Origin: Xestospongia muta
Lineage: Eukaryota > Porifera > Demospongiae > Haplosclerida > Petrosiidae
Direction: 5' to 3'
NCBI GenBank assembly: GCA_963693285.1
Contig: OY848918.1
Location: 11,752,796-11,816,795 of the forward strand
Length of the DNA: 64,000 nt
In this document: piece by piece, positions 26,389 to 38,778 of the stretch
Numbering within the stretch: the stretch's first letter is position 1
Layout of the letters: each line of letters starts with the position of its first letter
Position numbers and translations under genes: made by a program
Notes under the pieces: model-generated
Database searches by the model: none
Told to the model about the DNA's origin: nothing
What the model saw: the letters and a program-made list of their open reading frames with translations, nothing else

Positions 26389-27315
26389 TTATGCATGTAT
26401 AATATTTTTACGTACATTATTGTTTTCTGTTTTACTTTGTCTCTTTTTTTCAAACTTGATCCATAATACAGAGTTGACAATTACTACAATCATAAACAGT
26501 AGAAAAAAGTATAGGAAATTAGATCTGTTATTGAAGTGTGTATAGGAAACAACCCACATAAGAACAATGGAAATGATGAAGAGAAAAACTTGAATAAAGC
26601 AAGTGCAACCTCTACGCTTTACACTTCCTGATTTTCCTCGAGAAAGACAAAGTAGAAACCATACCATGGAGGGAATTATTATTGAAGACAGTAAATAGAC
26701 AATACCAGCTTCTCCCAAACCCAAGGCAAAATTATAAGAAAATTTAAAGCATATTACATGTGCTTGCTGTTTTACAGTAGCATTGTAGCAATTGATACGA
26801 ATACGAGTTCTTTTGGAAAAACAGTCCAGGTCTGACTCATGTACATTGCAGGAATATGAATCATGTATGAAAAAAGCTTCCCAGAACACGACGAATGCGT
26901 AGAAGTTTATATATAGAAATAAACCCAGAAATTGATAAATAAAAGCGTCAGTGACAATATACCCAAAGAGTATAGTTTGAGGATTGTCTGCACTATCTTC
27001 TTCTCCACGTTCAAGTATTTTTCTAAAGATAAATCTTGCAACAGCATGAGCTCTTCTAGGACTAAACATATTGAAAACTTTGCCAACACACCAATCATAT
27101 TTCATACTATATGATTTACAACATAATCTAATAGCATATCCTACTATCCAGACAACAGGTATGATCAAAAATACAAAGATGCAGATTGAAGAAGGTAACC
27201 AATATAAAAGAAATAAAGGAACATCTCTCCATAGGATATAGGTCATATATTCAAATCCCATCTTAATAAATACACTAAAGAAAACAATGACTGAATTCAC
27301 ACAAAATATATACAC
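26389..27315 (-). CDS. Multi-pass membrane protein, family unknown
   Basis: A single open frame of up to 308 residues; a more conservative start is the Met in KMGFEYM about 18 codons in. At least five hydrophobic helices are visible. A basic PRRAHAVARFIFRK segment lies after the second, and a Cys-rich extracellular-type loop (YSCNVHESDLDCF ... NCYNA) lies between the third and fourth. The C-terminus is basic (KFEKKRQSKTENNN). No signature of a known transporter or receptor family is evident. A truncated copy lies at 24390-25044 and both copies are followed by SLC15-like pieces, so they were duplicated as a block. Confidence 0.6.
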   Translation of the reverse strand: MYIFCVNSVIVFFSVFIKMGFEYMTYILWRDVPLFLLYWLPSSICIFVFLIIPVVWIVGYAIRLCCKSYSMKYDWCVGKVFNMFSPRRAHAVARFIFRKILERGEEDSADNPQTILFGYIVTDAFIYQFLGLFLYINFYAFVVFWEAFFIHDSYSCNVHESDLDCFSKRTRIRINCYNATVKQQAHVICFKFSYNFALGLGEAGIVYLLSSIIIPSMVWFLLCLSRGKSGSVKRRGCTCFIQVFLFIISIVLMWVVSYTHFNNRSNFLYFFLLFMIVVIVNSVLWIKFEKKRQSKTENNNVRKNIIHA

Positions 27316-27448
27316 TTAATTTATATACATACAAAGAGAAAACTATGGTATTTTGCATTGTCATGCTGTTATGCCAGTATAAATCTGTTTATATATTTAC
27401 ACAATATGAATACCAGTGTATTACATAATTCATGATGTGTTTCTATTT

Positions 27449-27826
27449 TTAATTATATATATACAATTTAATTTCAAGTGAAAAACGATATCCTATACAA
27501 TATAATAAAATATTGAGTTTGCATTCCTGAGTATGCTGGTCCACCACAATCATCAGAGGAATCATACATAACACTGTCTTCACATTTTCTACTTCTTCTG
27601 TAAAAGATCCACTATATTTCTCCTTATCTAGGTCTAGTCGTGAAGGATAGTCATTCCCCCAGTAAGTCAAGGTAATACAATTCCTTGGGTACTTGTTCTT
27701 CCTGGCATAGTTAAGTACTTTTGCCTTCCTTACATTTAGTTCATTTTTGAGAAAATATTTTTCATTTATTTGCAGGATTGTTTGAAGCAAAGGATGTAGT
27801 AACATCTGGAATTTTAACATATGCAA
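27449..27826 (-). pseudogene. SLC15-like fragment (cytoplasmic loop)
   Basis: Contains KVLNYARKNKYPRN, LTYWGNDYPSRLDLDKEKYS and the EEVENVKTVLCMIPLM block in one open frame. These are typical of the central loop of POT/SLC15 proton-coupled peptide/histidine transporters. The flanking helices are missing or scrambled. Confidence 0.65.
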
Positions 27827-28020
27827 GTCAAATGACAGCTATCCAACAAAAATAACCTCGTGATAATTTAAGGACTTAGCAACACTCAGATATTGTTCAC
27901 AAAAAATTCTATCTGAAGACTTAAAAAATTTATATAACAGAAACTCTCAATCATAATATATTTATCACAACAAACATAGACACAGTATTGACAATCTTAG
28001 AAACAAAGTATCAGTCAGTA

Positions 28021-30063
28021 GAAAGTCCCATTTCTCTTTCATATTCTTCTTCCTGGTCCATATATCTTTCATAGTGTTCATCAACAATTTGAAGTATATT
28101 GACTTCATTCTCTCTCACACGGAACTTGTACCGTTTAGCTAGTACTATGAATACCAACAGTATAATAGAGATAACAACACTCCTAGTAATGTACTAATAG
28201 AAACTTGGACAGGTAGAATTGTTATTACAGCCAAAAGGATATTTTGTATTGATATTAATGAGATAACCAACTCCAAAAGAGGCAAACGACATTCCAACCA
28301 TCATTCCTCTCATTTCTACAGGAGACTGTGCTATTGTAAATTTAAGAGACATTGGAAAAATCAGTGCAAAAGCAACACCAAATAATATCTGAGGAATTAG
28401 CAATAAGTCATTGAAATATAATAAGGTATTACTCTGGTACTTGAGTATAACCACATAGGACAATGTGGTTGCCAAAGCAAAGACTAGTCCCAGACCTATT
28501 CTCTTTAACATACTGTTATGTAATTATATATAAGATGAACATAAATGTAATTATTAGATATTACTTGGCAATGCCTGTAGTTACATGTCTGGCATATTTT
28601 ACATGACCAACAAATGTAATTAATCAAAATTGGCTGGACAAATAGAATTTTTGGGATAGTTCTAATGCTTTAAACAGCTGTTTAACAAAGACTTATTAAA
28701 ATAAAAACTTTCAAGTGATTTAGTTACACATGATCTTGGACAGTATAGAAAAGATATCAATGGAAACCACTATAGAAGACACAGAGACAACAGAAGTAAC
28801 GGAGGAACATATTGAAGTACATGACACTGATATCAACCAAGAACCAACATCAGACTAAAATTTTGTTAATAATAATATAATAGAATACAATTTACAACAT
28901 AATTTGATGTTGATATGATAGCAAACAAATAATGAAGTATTAATAGCCTATGCTAATTACAAGGAGCATTCTCTAACGATACTGCCTATTATATTAATTA
29001 TATAATGTATTTATTGAAACAGGTATAAATCAAGAACTGATGGAGAACCAGTAAGAAAATTGAAGTTATAAACTTCATTGTGTTATATGAAATGAAGCAA
29101 GATTTAAAAGATGAATTAACAGGATTAGAACTCTTCATTATACTCCAATATACTTCATCAGCACAGCTGAATCCAACAATACAAATCATCAGAGGAATCA
29201 TACATAACACTGTCTTCACATTTTCTACTTCCTCTTCTGTAAAAGGTCCACCATATTTCTCCTTACCAAGTCAGTCGTGAAGGGTAGTCCTCCTCCCAGT
29301 AGGTCAAGACACTACGATTCCTTGGGTACTTGTTCTTCCTGGCATAGTTGAGTACTTTAACAATCAACTTGATAGGATTGGTAATGAAAGGAGTAGTTTC
29401 CAGCCACTGTTTGAAAAAGGAATGAATTATTAATACCATAGACACTGTTACTCCCATTACCACATATGAAAGTATGGCAAAAAGATCTAAAGAACATCGA
29501 CTTGTTCAAATTGAAAAATAGTAAAAGCAACTGGTATATTAATACTATGCCAGTATATTATAGCACTTAATTCATCTGTCGAAGCTCCCACAAGTTGATT
29601 AATGTTGAACTGTACAATGTTTGCACGAAACCCAGTATATCCAGTAATAACACTCAAAAATACAAGAACATATATTACATAAAATAATGAATTATTTTGC
29701 CAATATGCTGTTATAATAAAATTCACACCAGAAAGTATCCAAGCCAAAAAGCACAAAATGATGCCAGAAACAATGATCTTATAACATCCTGTCCACACAT
29801 CAGCTATCAATCCAAGCAAAGAAAACGTAAAGAATAGCATACAATATCCCATATCAAAGACAATATTAGTGGTACTATTTGGTGTCTGACTTTGCTGAAC
29901 ATTGCTGTACATGGCTGCTGCAAAATATCTCATATATATATATAATATAGTTGTACATTAGAGCATCCCAGACAAGTACTAAGATAGCTGACCGTGAAGA
30001 CAGACGATAAAAATGGCGAGAGAACCTCAGCTGACTTGTCATCATTGAAATGTTGTTCACCAA
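28021..30063 (-). pseudogene. SLC15-like proton-coupled oligopeptide transporter pseudogene
   Basis: In minus-strand order: N-terminal helices (30063-29487; ILVLVWDALMYN, ADVWTGCYKI, GYTGFRANIVQF, STDELSAIIYW), the cytoplasmic loop (29463-28998; KVLNYARKNKYPRN, TYWEEDYPSRL, EEEVENVKTVLCMIPLM), then C-terminal helices (28511-28194; FTIAQSPVEMRGMMVG, GYLININ) and the tail to 28021. Three lesions are visible. A TATATA run near 29936-29950 puts the first two parts in different frames. Two bases are missing after PSRL (near 29277) compared with the 27.6 kb copy. A TAG at 28196-28194 interrupts the last helix, with good coding sequence continuing behind it. The family imports di/tripeptides or histidine with protons. 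Confidence 0.8.
28760..28858 (+). CDS. Short acidic open frame
   Basis: A 32-codon ATG-to-TAA frame rich in Glu/Thr/Asp (METTIEDTETTEVTEEH...). It lies on the opposite strand within the SLC15-like pseudogene. It could be a terminal exon or chance; there is no recognised family. Confidence 0.15.
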   Translation: METTIEDTETTEVTEEHIEVHDTDINQEPTSD

Positions 30064-30129
30064 AATACTTAATTTCTAATGAAACTGAAGACATAAAATG
30101 ATTGTTTTGATTATATAGTTATACAAATT

Positions 30130-30206
30130 ACATAACACTGTTTTGCTTATTAATGTATTACTGTATATTAATATAGTATATTAATAATAATAAAACAGTG
30201 TTATGT
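30130..30206. repeat. 77-bp hairpin with perfect 15-bp ends
   Basis: ACATAACACTGTTTT at 30130-30144 is the exact reverse complement of 30192-30206. The interior (TTAAT/ATATTA words) is also largely self-complementary, so the whole stretch can fold back. Confidence 0.75.
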
Positions 30207-30439
30207 TTCCTTTTTTGACTAAAAAAAGTTGATACATGTAACGTGTTTAACTATAATTTTGTTGGTTAAATCAATCAATCAGTTTTTACAACATCATGTG
30301 TGTGTTTGATGTTTGTATAGGATTTACAGTAGATATCTACAATTTAGAAAATGGAATTGGAATTTTCTTATTGAATTTCCATGTCAGATACTAACCAATA
30401 CTGATGGCTACTCATTGGTATCCATAAAGTATATAGACA

Positions 30440-30660
30440 CTGACAGGTACATATAGTATCTAATATACTCAAAAAGATGCCAGTAACAATGATTTTATAA
30501 CATCCTGTCCACACATCAGCTACAGTCCAAACAAGGAAAATGTAATGAAAAGCATACATAGCTTATATCAAAGATGATATCAGTAGTTCTATTTTGGTGA
30601 ACATCAGATTTGAAGACATAATTACTTTGAAATTCCCAATTGCAATACAAGTAATATATA
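30440..30660 (-). pseudogene. Another SLC15-like N-terminal scrap
   Basis: Repeats the ADVWTGCYKI coding block near 30500 and the flank seen at 25690-25830. Short and out of frame. Confidence 0.55.
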
Positions 30661-31097
30661 ATTATTGAAATATGGACTGGCATATAAACTCATAAACACA
30701 GCAAAAATCTATTGAATACATTCGTTGTTTTCATGATGTAAACGAAATGGTTCATATTATTAATACAATAATAAATATTCTACTCATTTTGTACCATGTA
30801 TTTTATAGGTAATGTATATATGATGGATTTATTACAATTGTAGTATTATGTGTTTTTATTGAAAAAATTTATTAAAAAAATGTTGTGTTGCCCAAACGAT
30901 CGGTCTTTTGTGACTCACATCCACTCAGGCTTCCACTTAGGCTCCAAGATTCCCTGCTATTGCTAGCTAGGGCCGCCACTGTGGCTTGGTAACCATCGTC
31001 CGAAGACGAGGTAATCCTGGTTGGAACTTCGCCCTAACTTCAAACAAGCCGTACTGGGTTTCGAGCCTTGAGTATTTCTTCATCCATTCTCGAATTA
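30661..31097. other. Intergenic, with an inverted relative of 36.6 kb
   Basis: 30710-30840 matches the reverse complement of about 36590-36735. From 30890 to 31080 the base composition is more GC-balanced, but I see no coding frame or tRNA. Confidence 0.4.
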
Positions 31098-31580
31098 TAA
31101 TTAAAGTATACGGAGGTATACAAAAACATTCTAAAATTTTGCATAGAAATAAAATGCAAAGGAATTATGTAATTCCGTATACTTTCCGACAACTGTTAGG
31201 TTGAAATTGATCGTTAAAAATTCAGTAATAAAAATGATGAAAACGTTTTAAAAATTAAGACAGTTTTTACAACACAAAAATGATTTGTAAAGTAAAAGGA
31301 GTTTTATAATGTATAACAAACAATAATATAGCATAAAATTACAAAATAAATAAATTTTAAATAAACACCGAAACAGAAATTAAACTGTCTCAGTAGGTGA
31401 AGATCTCAAGAGTTCAGTCAAAGAAAGTCTCCAAAGAATCCATTACTAACGAGTACACATTGGCCAGGGCAGACAGGCCATCATCATCAGCACGCAACTA
31501 GCTAGAAAGGAACAGCAAACGCGTAACCACCATTAGGGTGGGAAAACATCAGTCATTAGTACACACATAACAAGCTGATA
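31098..31580. repeat. Copy of the 19.24-19.58 kb upstream block
   Basis: Begins with the GTATACGGAGGTATACAAAA word shared with 19252 and continues with shared GAAGATCTC, GAATCCATTACTAA and GGAACAGCAAACGCGT words. The YY1/E2F-like motif is degraded here (ATTAGGGTGGGAAAA). Confidence 0.65.
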
Positions 31581-31965
31581 ATTGGAAAAATATCTTCAAT
31601 ATTGACTTCAGCTTCATTTTTTTGATTAATAAATTACACAATTGTTGTCTTACCAATAGAACTAAAAGTAATTAATTTAACACATAAAATTTTACACAAA
31701 CACACACAAATTATACCTGACTATTGCTTCATGCCATAATTCATTTGGTTGTTTAACAAGACACTTACTGCATAATAAAGGTTACTATAGCAACAAAGGG
31801 AGAATTAAACAATTGATTTTCTATTTAATGCCACATACCTGTAGTCAGGATCCCAAAAACCCCTTAATTGAGAGAAAGACACAATATATCCATGAGATAA
31901 CAACATCATCATTAGAAAACCTGCAAATTCGTCCATGAAGTACTGACAATAATGTTTTATGGAGT
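31581..31965. other. Spacer before the EEP block
   Basis: AT-rich; no gene or repeat recognised. Confidence 0.35.
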
Positions 31966-33090
31966 TGTTATGACTTACCTTTACATTACAGTGCCACAAC
32001 TTTGTCATGACTAAAGCAATATCACTCATATTTATTGCAAAAGGACAGTTGCTCCTACATGGAAACTATATATACATATGACATATGGGTCCATTCTTTA
32101 GACTGTAATTATTTAGAGTAGTCCATCACACGACAAGCCACCTTGGCATCTTTGAGATCAAACTGTTCATTACACATGTAGCCTCATTTATCATATTCAT
32201 AAATTTCAGGGTAACCAGACTGTTAACGTTAATTATGACCATCAACCAACATGTATTCTCTATCATGCAATTCAAATGAAATAAATATTAGATTACATTA
32301 TACATTAAATTTATAGGGAGTTGACAATGATGACCCATTTTATTATAAAGTGATCTTGGTATGTTTATTATGTGTATTCTTGTAGGCAGATCCTTTGTAA
32401 TTCTGGTCACCTAACATATATAATTATGCATAAAATTATAATTTTTAAATATACACTCAATGTCAGGAGGATCATCATGTGTTTGTATATGTTATTGTCA
32501 TTATAGTATAGCTATATAGTTTCATACATAATATACAGAACATGGATATATTTGGACATGTGTATGCTATACATGTATGAATGAGTCTGTGCATTTTATG
32601 TGTGCAATGTTTTCACGTCAATTCTTCGTGTGTAATTTTCAGAAAGCCTGAAACACAACTAAATATAATTACAAATGTCACATCATGTATGACTTATACC
32701 CAGTGCATATTTCTGAAAAGATCCAGTGAATTAACACAAAAGAAGATCCTTTTTTCTAATGTTTCTTTTTTAAAATGATGTTAAATTTACCTCACCAAAA
32801 TTTGGTAAACTAGCACTGCCCGGGTATTTTTTCCAATGACCATGTAGTGGAAGCTACTCTCTTTATAATCAGAGATAGAGTACAGCAACTTCACAAATTT
32901 AATACAAGATTATATACAATAGCAAACCACTACCTAGCAACATTTTATAGTCTGACACTACCGACCCGAAAGATCGCCAACACCAGACTTTAACACTTCA
33001 AGTGATAACGTGAATAATAGATGTTAAATAGGTGTGGTATCAATGAGGCGTGGGCAGCTTTTATATTGGGACGGGGGTTTCTTCCGCCCT

Positions 33091-33111
33091 CTCCGAATAT
33101 AAAAAGCGGAG
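33091..33111 (+). promoter_or_regulatory. TATA box of the EEP gene inside a short palindrome
   Basis: TATAAAAA at 33098 lies between CTCCG (33091) and CGGAG (33107). The same structure is present in the truncated copy. The surrounding 1.2 kb of 5' flank (from about 31966) is shared with 16160-17478. Confidence 0.6.
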
Positions 33112-33238
33112 TCGAAAAAGTATCTACGATTCCAGACTCCAGCATAGTCTCGCGAGCCTGACCACACTCTGTGACCATAGTCTTAGTTATATTGAAGTAA
33201 ATTCCTTTCGATTTAGTAAGAAACAAATTCCCGTCAGA

Positions 33239-34807
33239 ATGGCTGATTCCAAACCGAGTGTCGAACAAGCAAATGGTCCTATTTCAAGTCGGATTAAAAT
33301 CGTCACGTGGAATCCTAAACGGGCAAACAAGAGTAAGGGTCACTACGCTGATTTGCAAAAACTCTTTACTAAATTTCTTTTCGACCGAAATTTGATGTCG
33401 GAAGCACTCGTATGTGAACAAGAGGTGACGCCAACAGCTGTTAAGAATACTTGTAAGAAAGAAAATCTTGATGCTACGTATGCGTTTCGTCATGAGACGA
33501 CCGTTATCTCTCCTAAAAGTGGGCCTGTTTATAGCACTAGAGAAATAGAAATTCAAAATGAAAGATATGATCTAAGTGACTTGCGGTGCTCAGGTCAAGT
33601 CGTAACTCAGGAACTAAAAGGGAAAAAAATAGAGTTTATTCTAGTCTCATTTCATGGAGAGTATAGTTCAATCTCGGATGATAAAAAACAACAAAAAATA
33701 GTAACATTTATTAATGTACTGATAAAGCTTGCAAATGATTATAAACTACTTGTCGTAGTTGGAGGAGATTTCAATATCGATGTCATAGAATGGAAGACCA
33801 ACATAGAAGATAAATATGGTGGTCAAGTGATTGTTGCTCCACTTTATGCAGGAATACCAAATCGAAGACACGCCCACAAAGTCATAGATACCTTCATAGC
33901 TGTGTATCCTGATGATCGTAAAAATGTGCCAACATGTAAATTTGACATTCCAATTCCAATATATATGTTGCCAGCAAAAGGTTACATCAAGGGTATCGAT
34001 AATGAAGACAGGTTTGTAAATTATCCAAACGAGAGTCATCCTTGTTGTAAAGTGTTCAATTATAGTCATGAAGAATTACAAGAAATTAAAGAGGCAATTT
34101 TAAATAAGCAAGAAGCGAACTTTGAGGAATCATACAAAGACAACAACACTCATGCTATTCTTCCTTTGTGGCCAAGATGTAAAATTCTTGATGAGCTTGA
34201 TCATGATCCAGTTATGGTGACTATTGAGCTCATTCCTCAACAAGTCAGTGTATAAATTACAAAGCTCTTATAATAATTAATGTCAACAGCTCAACACATG
34301 CATGCATTCAGTATGTACTATCATGAATATATCAGTATGTTATAAATTACAAACAATTGATAATTATATAATATTGTATGTCAACCTCAGGATCACGATC
34401 AAGATATTGTAGGGGCAATGAAACGTCTAGATTTTGGAGAGGTTAGTCAACCTTTACTTCATAGAGCATTGTGATATCATGTACAGTCTATCTTGTGTGA
34501 CCAGATATACAGGAAAAATACATTAGGAAAACTAATAAAGAATAGTCAATCCCAAACATCAGGTTCACCATATATATATATATAGTTTTTGACTAAAAAA
34601 TAGTTATGTCTGCACTGAAATAGAAAATTTAATACAGAAAACTTGATTATTCTATTTTATTTTAAGAGTACAGTCTTGTTTTACACAAACATAATATTTC
34701 TGTTGTTGGTATATTATGCTTAACTTAATAAACCATGAATTTTTTAGGATGATGAGGAGACATCAGAGAAACTGATTACAGCTCCAAAAGTTGTTCAGGA
34801 AACTTAA
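33239..34807 (+). CDS. Endonuclease/exonuclease/phosphatase (EEP) family protein
   Basis: The main exon starts at ATG 33239. It carries the metal and catalytic motifs of the DNase I-like EEP fold in order: WN (24-25), the QE pair in CEQEV (61-62), the His in SFHGEY (139), GGDFN (175-179) and DHDPV (321-325). It should be a metal-dependent nuclease or phosphodiesterase. There is no signal peptide or membrane segment, so it is intracellular. Read through, the exon ends after 338 residues at a TAA (34255). A donor-like CAA|GTCAGT at 34243 joins in phase to 34391-34441 and then 34748-34807. This gives 371 residues with an acidic C-terminal tail instead of the last three residues. Both endings may be used. 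Its substrate is unknown. The 5' part and promoter are copied at 16.2-17.9 kb. Confidence 0.82.
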
Positions 34808-35182
34808 AGCAATCAAAATAATTCAAGTATCTCTGTAGGAGAAGTTGTAATAAACTATATAATAGTCTATAGGCTCGTCTTGTCTACTTACAGTATAATT
34901 ACATTTTTTGTCAAAAAAAGACACTTTTGTTGTAGTAAATGAGATTGTGTGATTGAAATGATAATTTGTAGCTAGTTTTAAAATGTTCTCTTTTGCTTAC
35001 TATATTATATTTGATTTTTGAATAATTACTTTTTTGAAAATAAAATTGACTATTAATTAAATTCTTTGATAAAAATAGCAATAATTATAAAATGACGTGT
35101 GCTTCTTTCATTATGATTATTAGTGCAGCAACTGTGAGGGAACAGAAAAATAAAATTTCTGTTACAGTCAATATGTCACTGG
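34808..35182. other. Intergenic
   Basis: AT-rich; nothing recognised. Contains likely polyadenylation signals for the EEP gene. Confidence 0.35.
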
Positions 35183-35238
35183 CTAATCAAACTCTTCTAT
35201 TGATGTGCCATCAATATCATCTAACAAGCTTAAGAGAC
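35183..35238 (-). CDS. Possible terminal exon of an unidentified minus-strand gene
   Basis: After an acceptor CTAACCAAG the frame reads LLSLLDDIDGTSIEEFD and stops at TAG. It is short but has the look of a real C-terminus. Upstream exons were not identified. Confidence 0.25.
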
Positions 35239-35275
35239 CTTGGTTAGAGAAAAATATTAAATATCAAATAAACTA

Positions 35276-35375
35276 AATGTCACAAGGTACATTTACATGG
35301 GAAAGTTTTAAACCATTAGATAAATGTCACAAGGTACATTTACATGGGAACGTTTTAAACCATTTTCATCTATCA
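35276..35375. repeat. 47-bp direct repeat, two copies
   Basis: AAATGTCACAAGGTACATTT through TTTTAAACCATT occurs twice in a row with one or two differences. Confidence 0.8.
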
Positions 35376-38339
35376 ATAAAATTATATTAATCAGACTACA
35401 TTGAATAACTACTAGTTTAGTGAATGGACTTTAATTTGAAGAAAGAATTGTCTGTCCTCTCTCCATTACATCACCCTAATACTATGACATGTTAGGGAAA
35501 CCACTAGTGTGATACATGTGATAATCATTAGAATGAGTACGTACAATTAAGTCTCCCTCTCATTTATTGCTAATTAAAGAGCTGCAATAGAATGACATTG
35601 TACTATCTCATATTTTAATAGTTATACAATGTACTGAAAATCAAAATTCAGCTTCTTCAGTTAATTAAATATCAGTTGATGATTAGAAAAGTTATGAAAA
35701 CCTCCTAAATTATAAGTGATATGACAGTGATTATTAAAAACTCGTCTATTAATTTAACATAATATCAGGCAGGTAGCAGCACTTTGATATTATCAATTCA
35801 GTAACTCCATAACAAAGAAGGTGGAGCCAGTAATATATATAATCAATGAAAACATTTTAGGAGTATAATCCTATGATAGAGATGTTATATGTAATTATAA
35901 TGTTAGAAGTCACCACTCAGACACACCCCCAGGTATACTGAAACTTTATTAGTAAAGTCTTGTGTAACTTTAAACTTGAGATAACAACAATTATTGCAGT
36001 CATTTCCTACTGTACAGCTACTATCTTACTCAATGATACCTTGAATCTATTTGACAAATAAACATTTATTGAGCAATTAATAATTACTATTCAATTTGCA
36101 ATTTTCCTTTTTAAACTATCTATTTTAAAAGTTTTTCTTTCTTCATCCAGTGAATGACACTGACTGTAATGGAGAACTTATTTATTATCTATTATATTAT
36201 TGTATCTAATCTATGCTAGTTTGACAGAAGTATATTCCACTATAATTAAATTCATTAAACAGTATATTAAATACACACAGTACAATAAATCAGTACTTAC
36301 TATTAGTGATGTAAACAACATATAAATTTATTTTATCAGTTTACTTAACTGGTTACTATGGGGATGTCTTCATGACCAGTTAATTATTTATCAGACATAA
36401 GGCCACTACCCAGTTTTCTTAGTTTCCCACTATACATGTGAATGTTTGCTCAATTCCTTTAAGTCTAGCTAGAGTATGTTACATTATAAGTTTATTCAGC
36501 TGGCCTATTCATAGTTTCTGATAAAAGGTTTACTTCCTTTGAAGGCAACTGTGGGCATGTTCCTTTTATCAGTGCTCCACATAACACTAAATTGCAATAA
36601 TTCCATCATATATACATTACCTAAAAATAGATGGTACAAAATGAGTGGAATATTTACTATTGTAATTATAATATAAACCATTTCATTTACATCATAAAAA
36701 CAATGACTGTATTCAATACATTTTTCCTGTACCCTATGGGCATGTTTTATCAAGTATCAATATGACTTCATAGCTACCCAAAACCACAGTAGTCATACCT
36801 ACAATGTCAATGACTTCTCACATCCAAAGACATTAATTATAAGGTAAACATAATATATCTGATGATAAAGTGTAAAGGACATTCTATGGATTTAAAAATT
36901 GTATAAAGCAAAGGAATCAAAACTTCTGTGTATAATGCAGTTGAATGTGTAGCATAAAGTCACACTGTTCACACTAACTTTATCTTTGTTTTTCTAATGA
37001 TATAACTTTACTTTTTCTTGTTCAACTTCTAATTATAAGGTAACAAATTAGTCAATAGCACTTCCGGATCATGTATAGTACTAGCTCATGCAGCTGCTTA
37101 ATTGACAGTTCCAAAGGTATTAGAACTTTATTGACATAAGGGGACATATAAATTCACATTTAGAAACTAGATGAAGTCATTGGTGATTTACAAGATCAAA
37201 GTAGACTTTATTAACAGAAATACCACAGACACAGTAGCTATACCAACTAGTGCAGGATTAAAATTTTGTAGAATTGAATGAATTATACAAACCTTTAACT
37301 ATATGATGTTTTGCTTTCTGAAAAGCAAACTATCTAACCTTTATTGGTTCTTGGCATGTGGGATGTTCAAATTAAGTAGATATTACATCATATTTGTAGC
37401 AAAGAAAACAAGTTAGACATATCACAGTAATTAGTGCCAACTAAAGTTATACTATATATAATATACAGTACTCTTCTGTTAAAGTTGGAAGAGGTACTGT
37501 CAAGAATTTTGAGGGAGATTGTTCTTTTTTTGGAGCTGGCACCAGTGATGTATTTATAATTTGGAGATGATATTGTCAATAATTTAGAAAGTGTACCTTA
37601 ATAATGATTCACTTGAGACCTATTAGGCAACTAGTTTACAGCCTATCAAATGAATGTGCTGGTTTATGTTCATTAAGTTAGTACTTATTACATACTCTAA
37701 TTTAGCTTGACAAAGTATATTCCACTATAATTAAGTTCATTAAACAGTACTTTAAATACACACAATACAATGAATTAGTACTTACTATTAGTAATGTAAA
37801 CAACATATAAATTTTTTGTTGATGGTTTACTTAGTTGGTTACTATGGGAATGTCTTCATGACCAGTTTACTTATTATCAGACATGTGACCACTAGAACAT
37901 GCCTTCAAAAAAATTAAACCTTTGTCCAGCTGAATAAACTTATAACATAAAACATATTCTAGATTTAGAGGAACTGAGAAATTTACACGTATAGTGAGAA
38001 ACAAAGAAAACTAAGTAGTGGACATAGTATGTTATCAGTAATCCTCCATGGGCATGTTTTATCTACTTAAAAGTTAAGCTATGCTTATGGTATGATCAGG
38101 TGTCAATATTATCTGACTTCATAGCTACCCAAAACCATAATAGTCATATCTACAATGTCAATGACTTCTCACATCAAAAGACATTAAGCATTAACATATT
38201 TGAAATTATGGATTGGATGTGAAGTTGTTTATTCAATTTACTTTGATATTAATGTGTATGCTTGTAGAATTCAATGTACTGTATATTTATCTCTGTAACA
38301 TATTAAGATAATAATCATAATTAATAGCTGTATTAATTA

Positions 38340-38535
38340 CTTACAATTAAGTTGACAGGTGATAGTCTTCTTACTAGATCAACATCAGGTGATAAAATTG
38401 GTGATATTAAATGATCTCTAGTGATATTACATGTAGTTCATCCTCTACATTAAAGTGATTACTAGGATCACTAGGTTCAGTTTGAGACAAACATAATATA
38501 TCTGATGATCTATTTCCAATAGATATTGAACTATA
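38340..38535 (-). pseudogene. Exon-like block inside the repeat unit
   Basis: On the minus strand an acceptor CTTTATAG opens a frame containing SDILCLSQTEPSDPSNHFN. A second frame (DHLISPILSPDVDLVRRLSP) ends at a GTAAGT donor. One frameshift separates them. The copy at 41730-41905 has the same blocks with more damage. The source gene is unknown. Confidence 0.4.
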
Positions 38536-38701
38536 AAGAACAAATTAAAACATGTCACTGAACTGCATGTGACCACTGCACACAATAGCCTCTGTGAAAT
38601 TTTGCTTTCTGAGAAGCAAACTGTCTAAATTTTATTAGTTCTTGGCATGTGAGATGTTCAAACTAAGTAGATTTTACATCATATAACTTCACGTGATATC
38701 T

Positions 38702-38774
<73 letters not shown>
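38702..38774. repeat. (GA)n microsatellite, array copy 1
   Basis: GA run preceded by GATATCTG. On the minus strand this reads (CT)n CCAG|ATATC, the same arrangement as the splice-site tracts in NAA50 and SLC35F. Confidence 0.85.

Positions 38775-38778
<4 letters not shown>

Noticed and set aside
30940..31060. tRNA-like or SINE-like sequence
   Set aside because: A GGTTTCGAG word loosely resembles a B box, but no A box or cloverleaf could be drawn.
36505..36753. 82-codon minus-strand frame in the array
   Set aside because: The related sequence at 30.7 kb does not keep the frame, so it is probably chance within a repeat.
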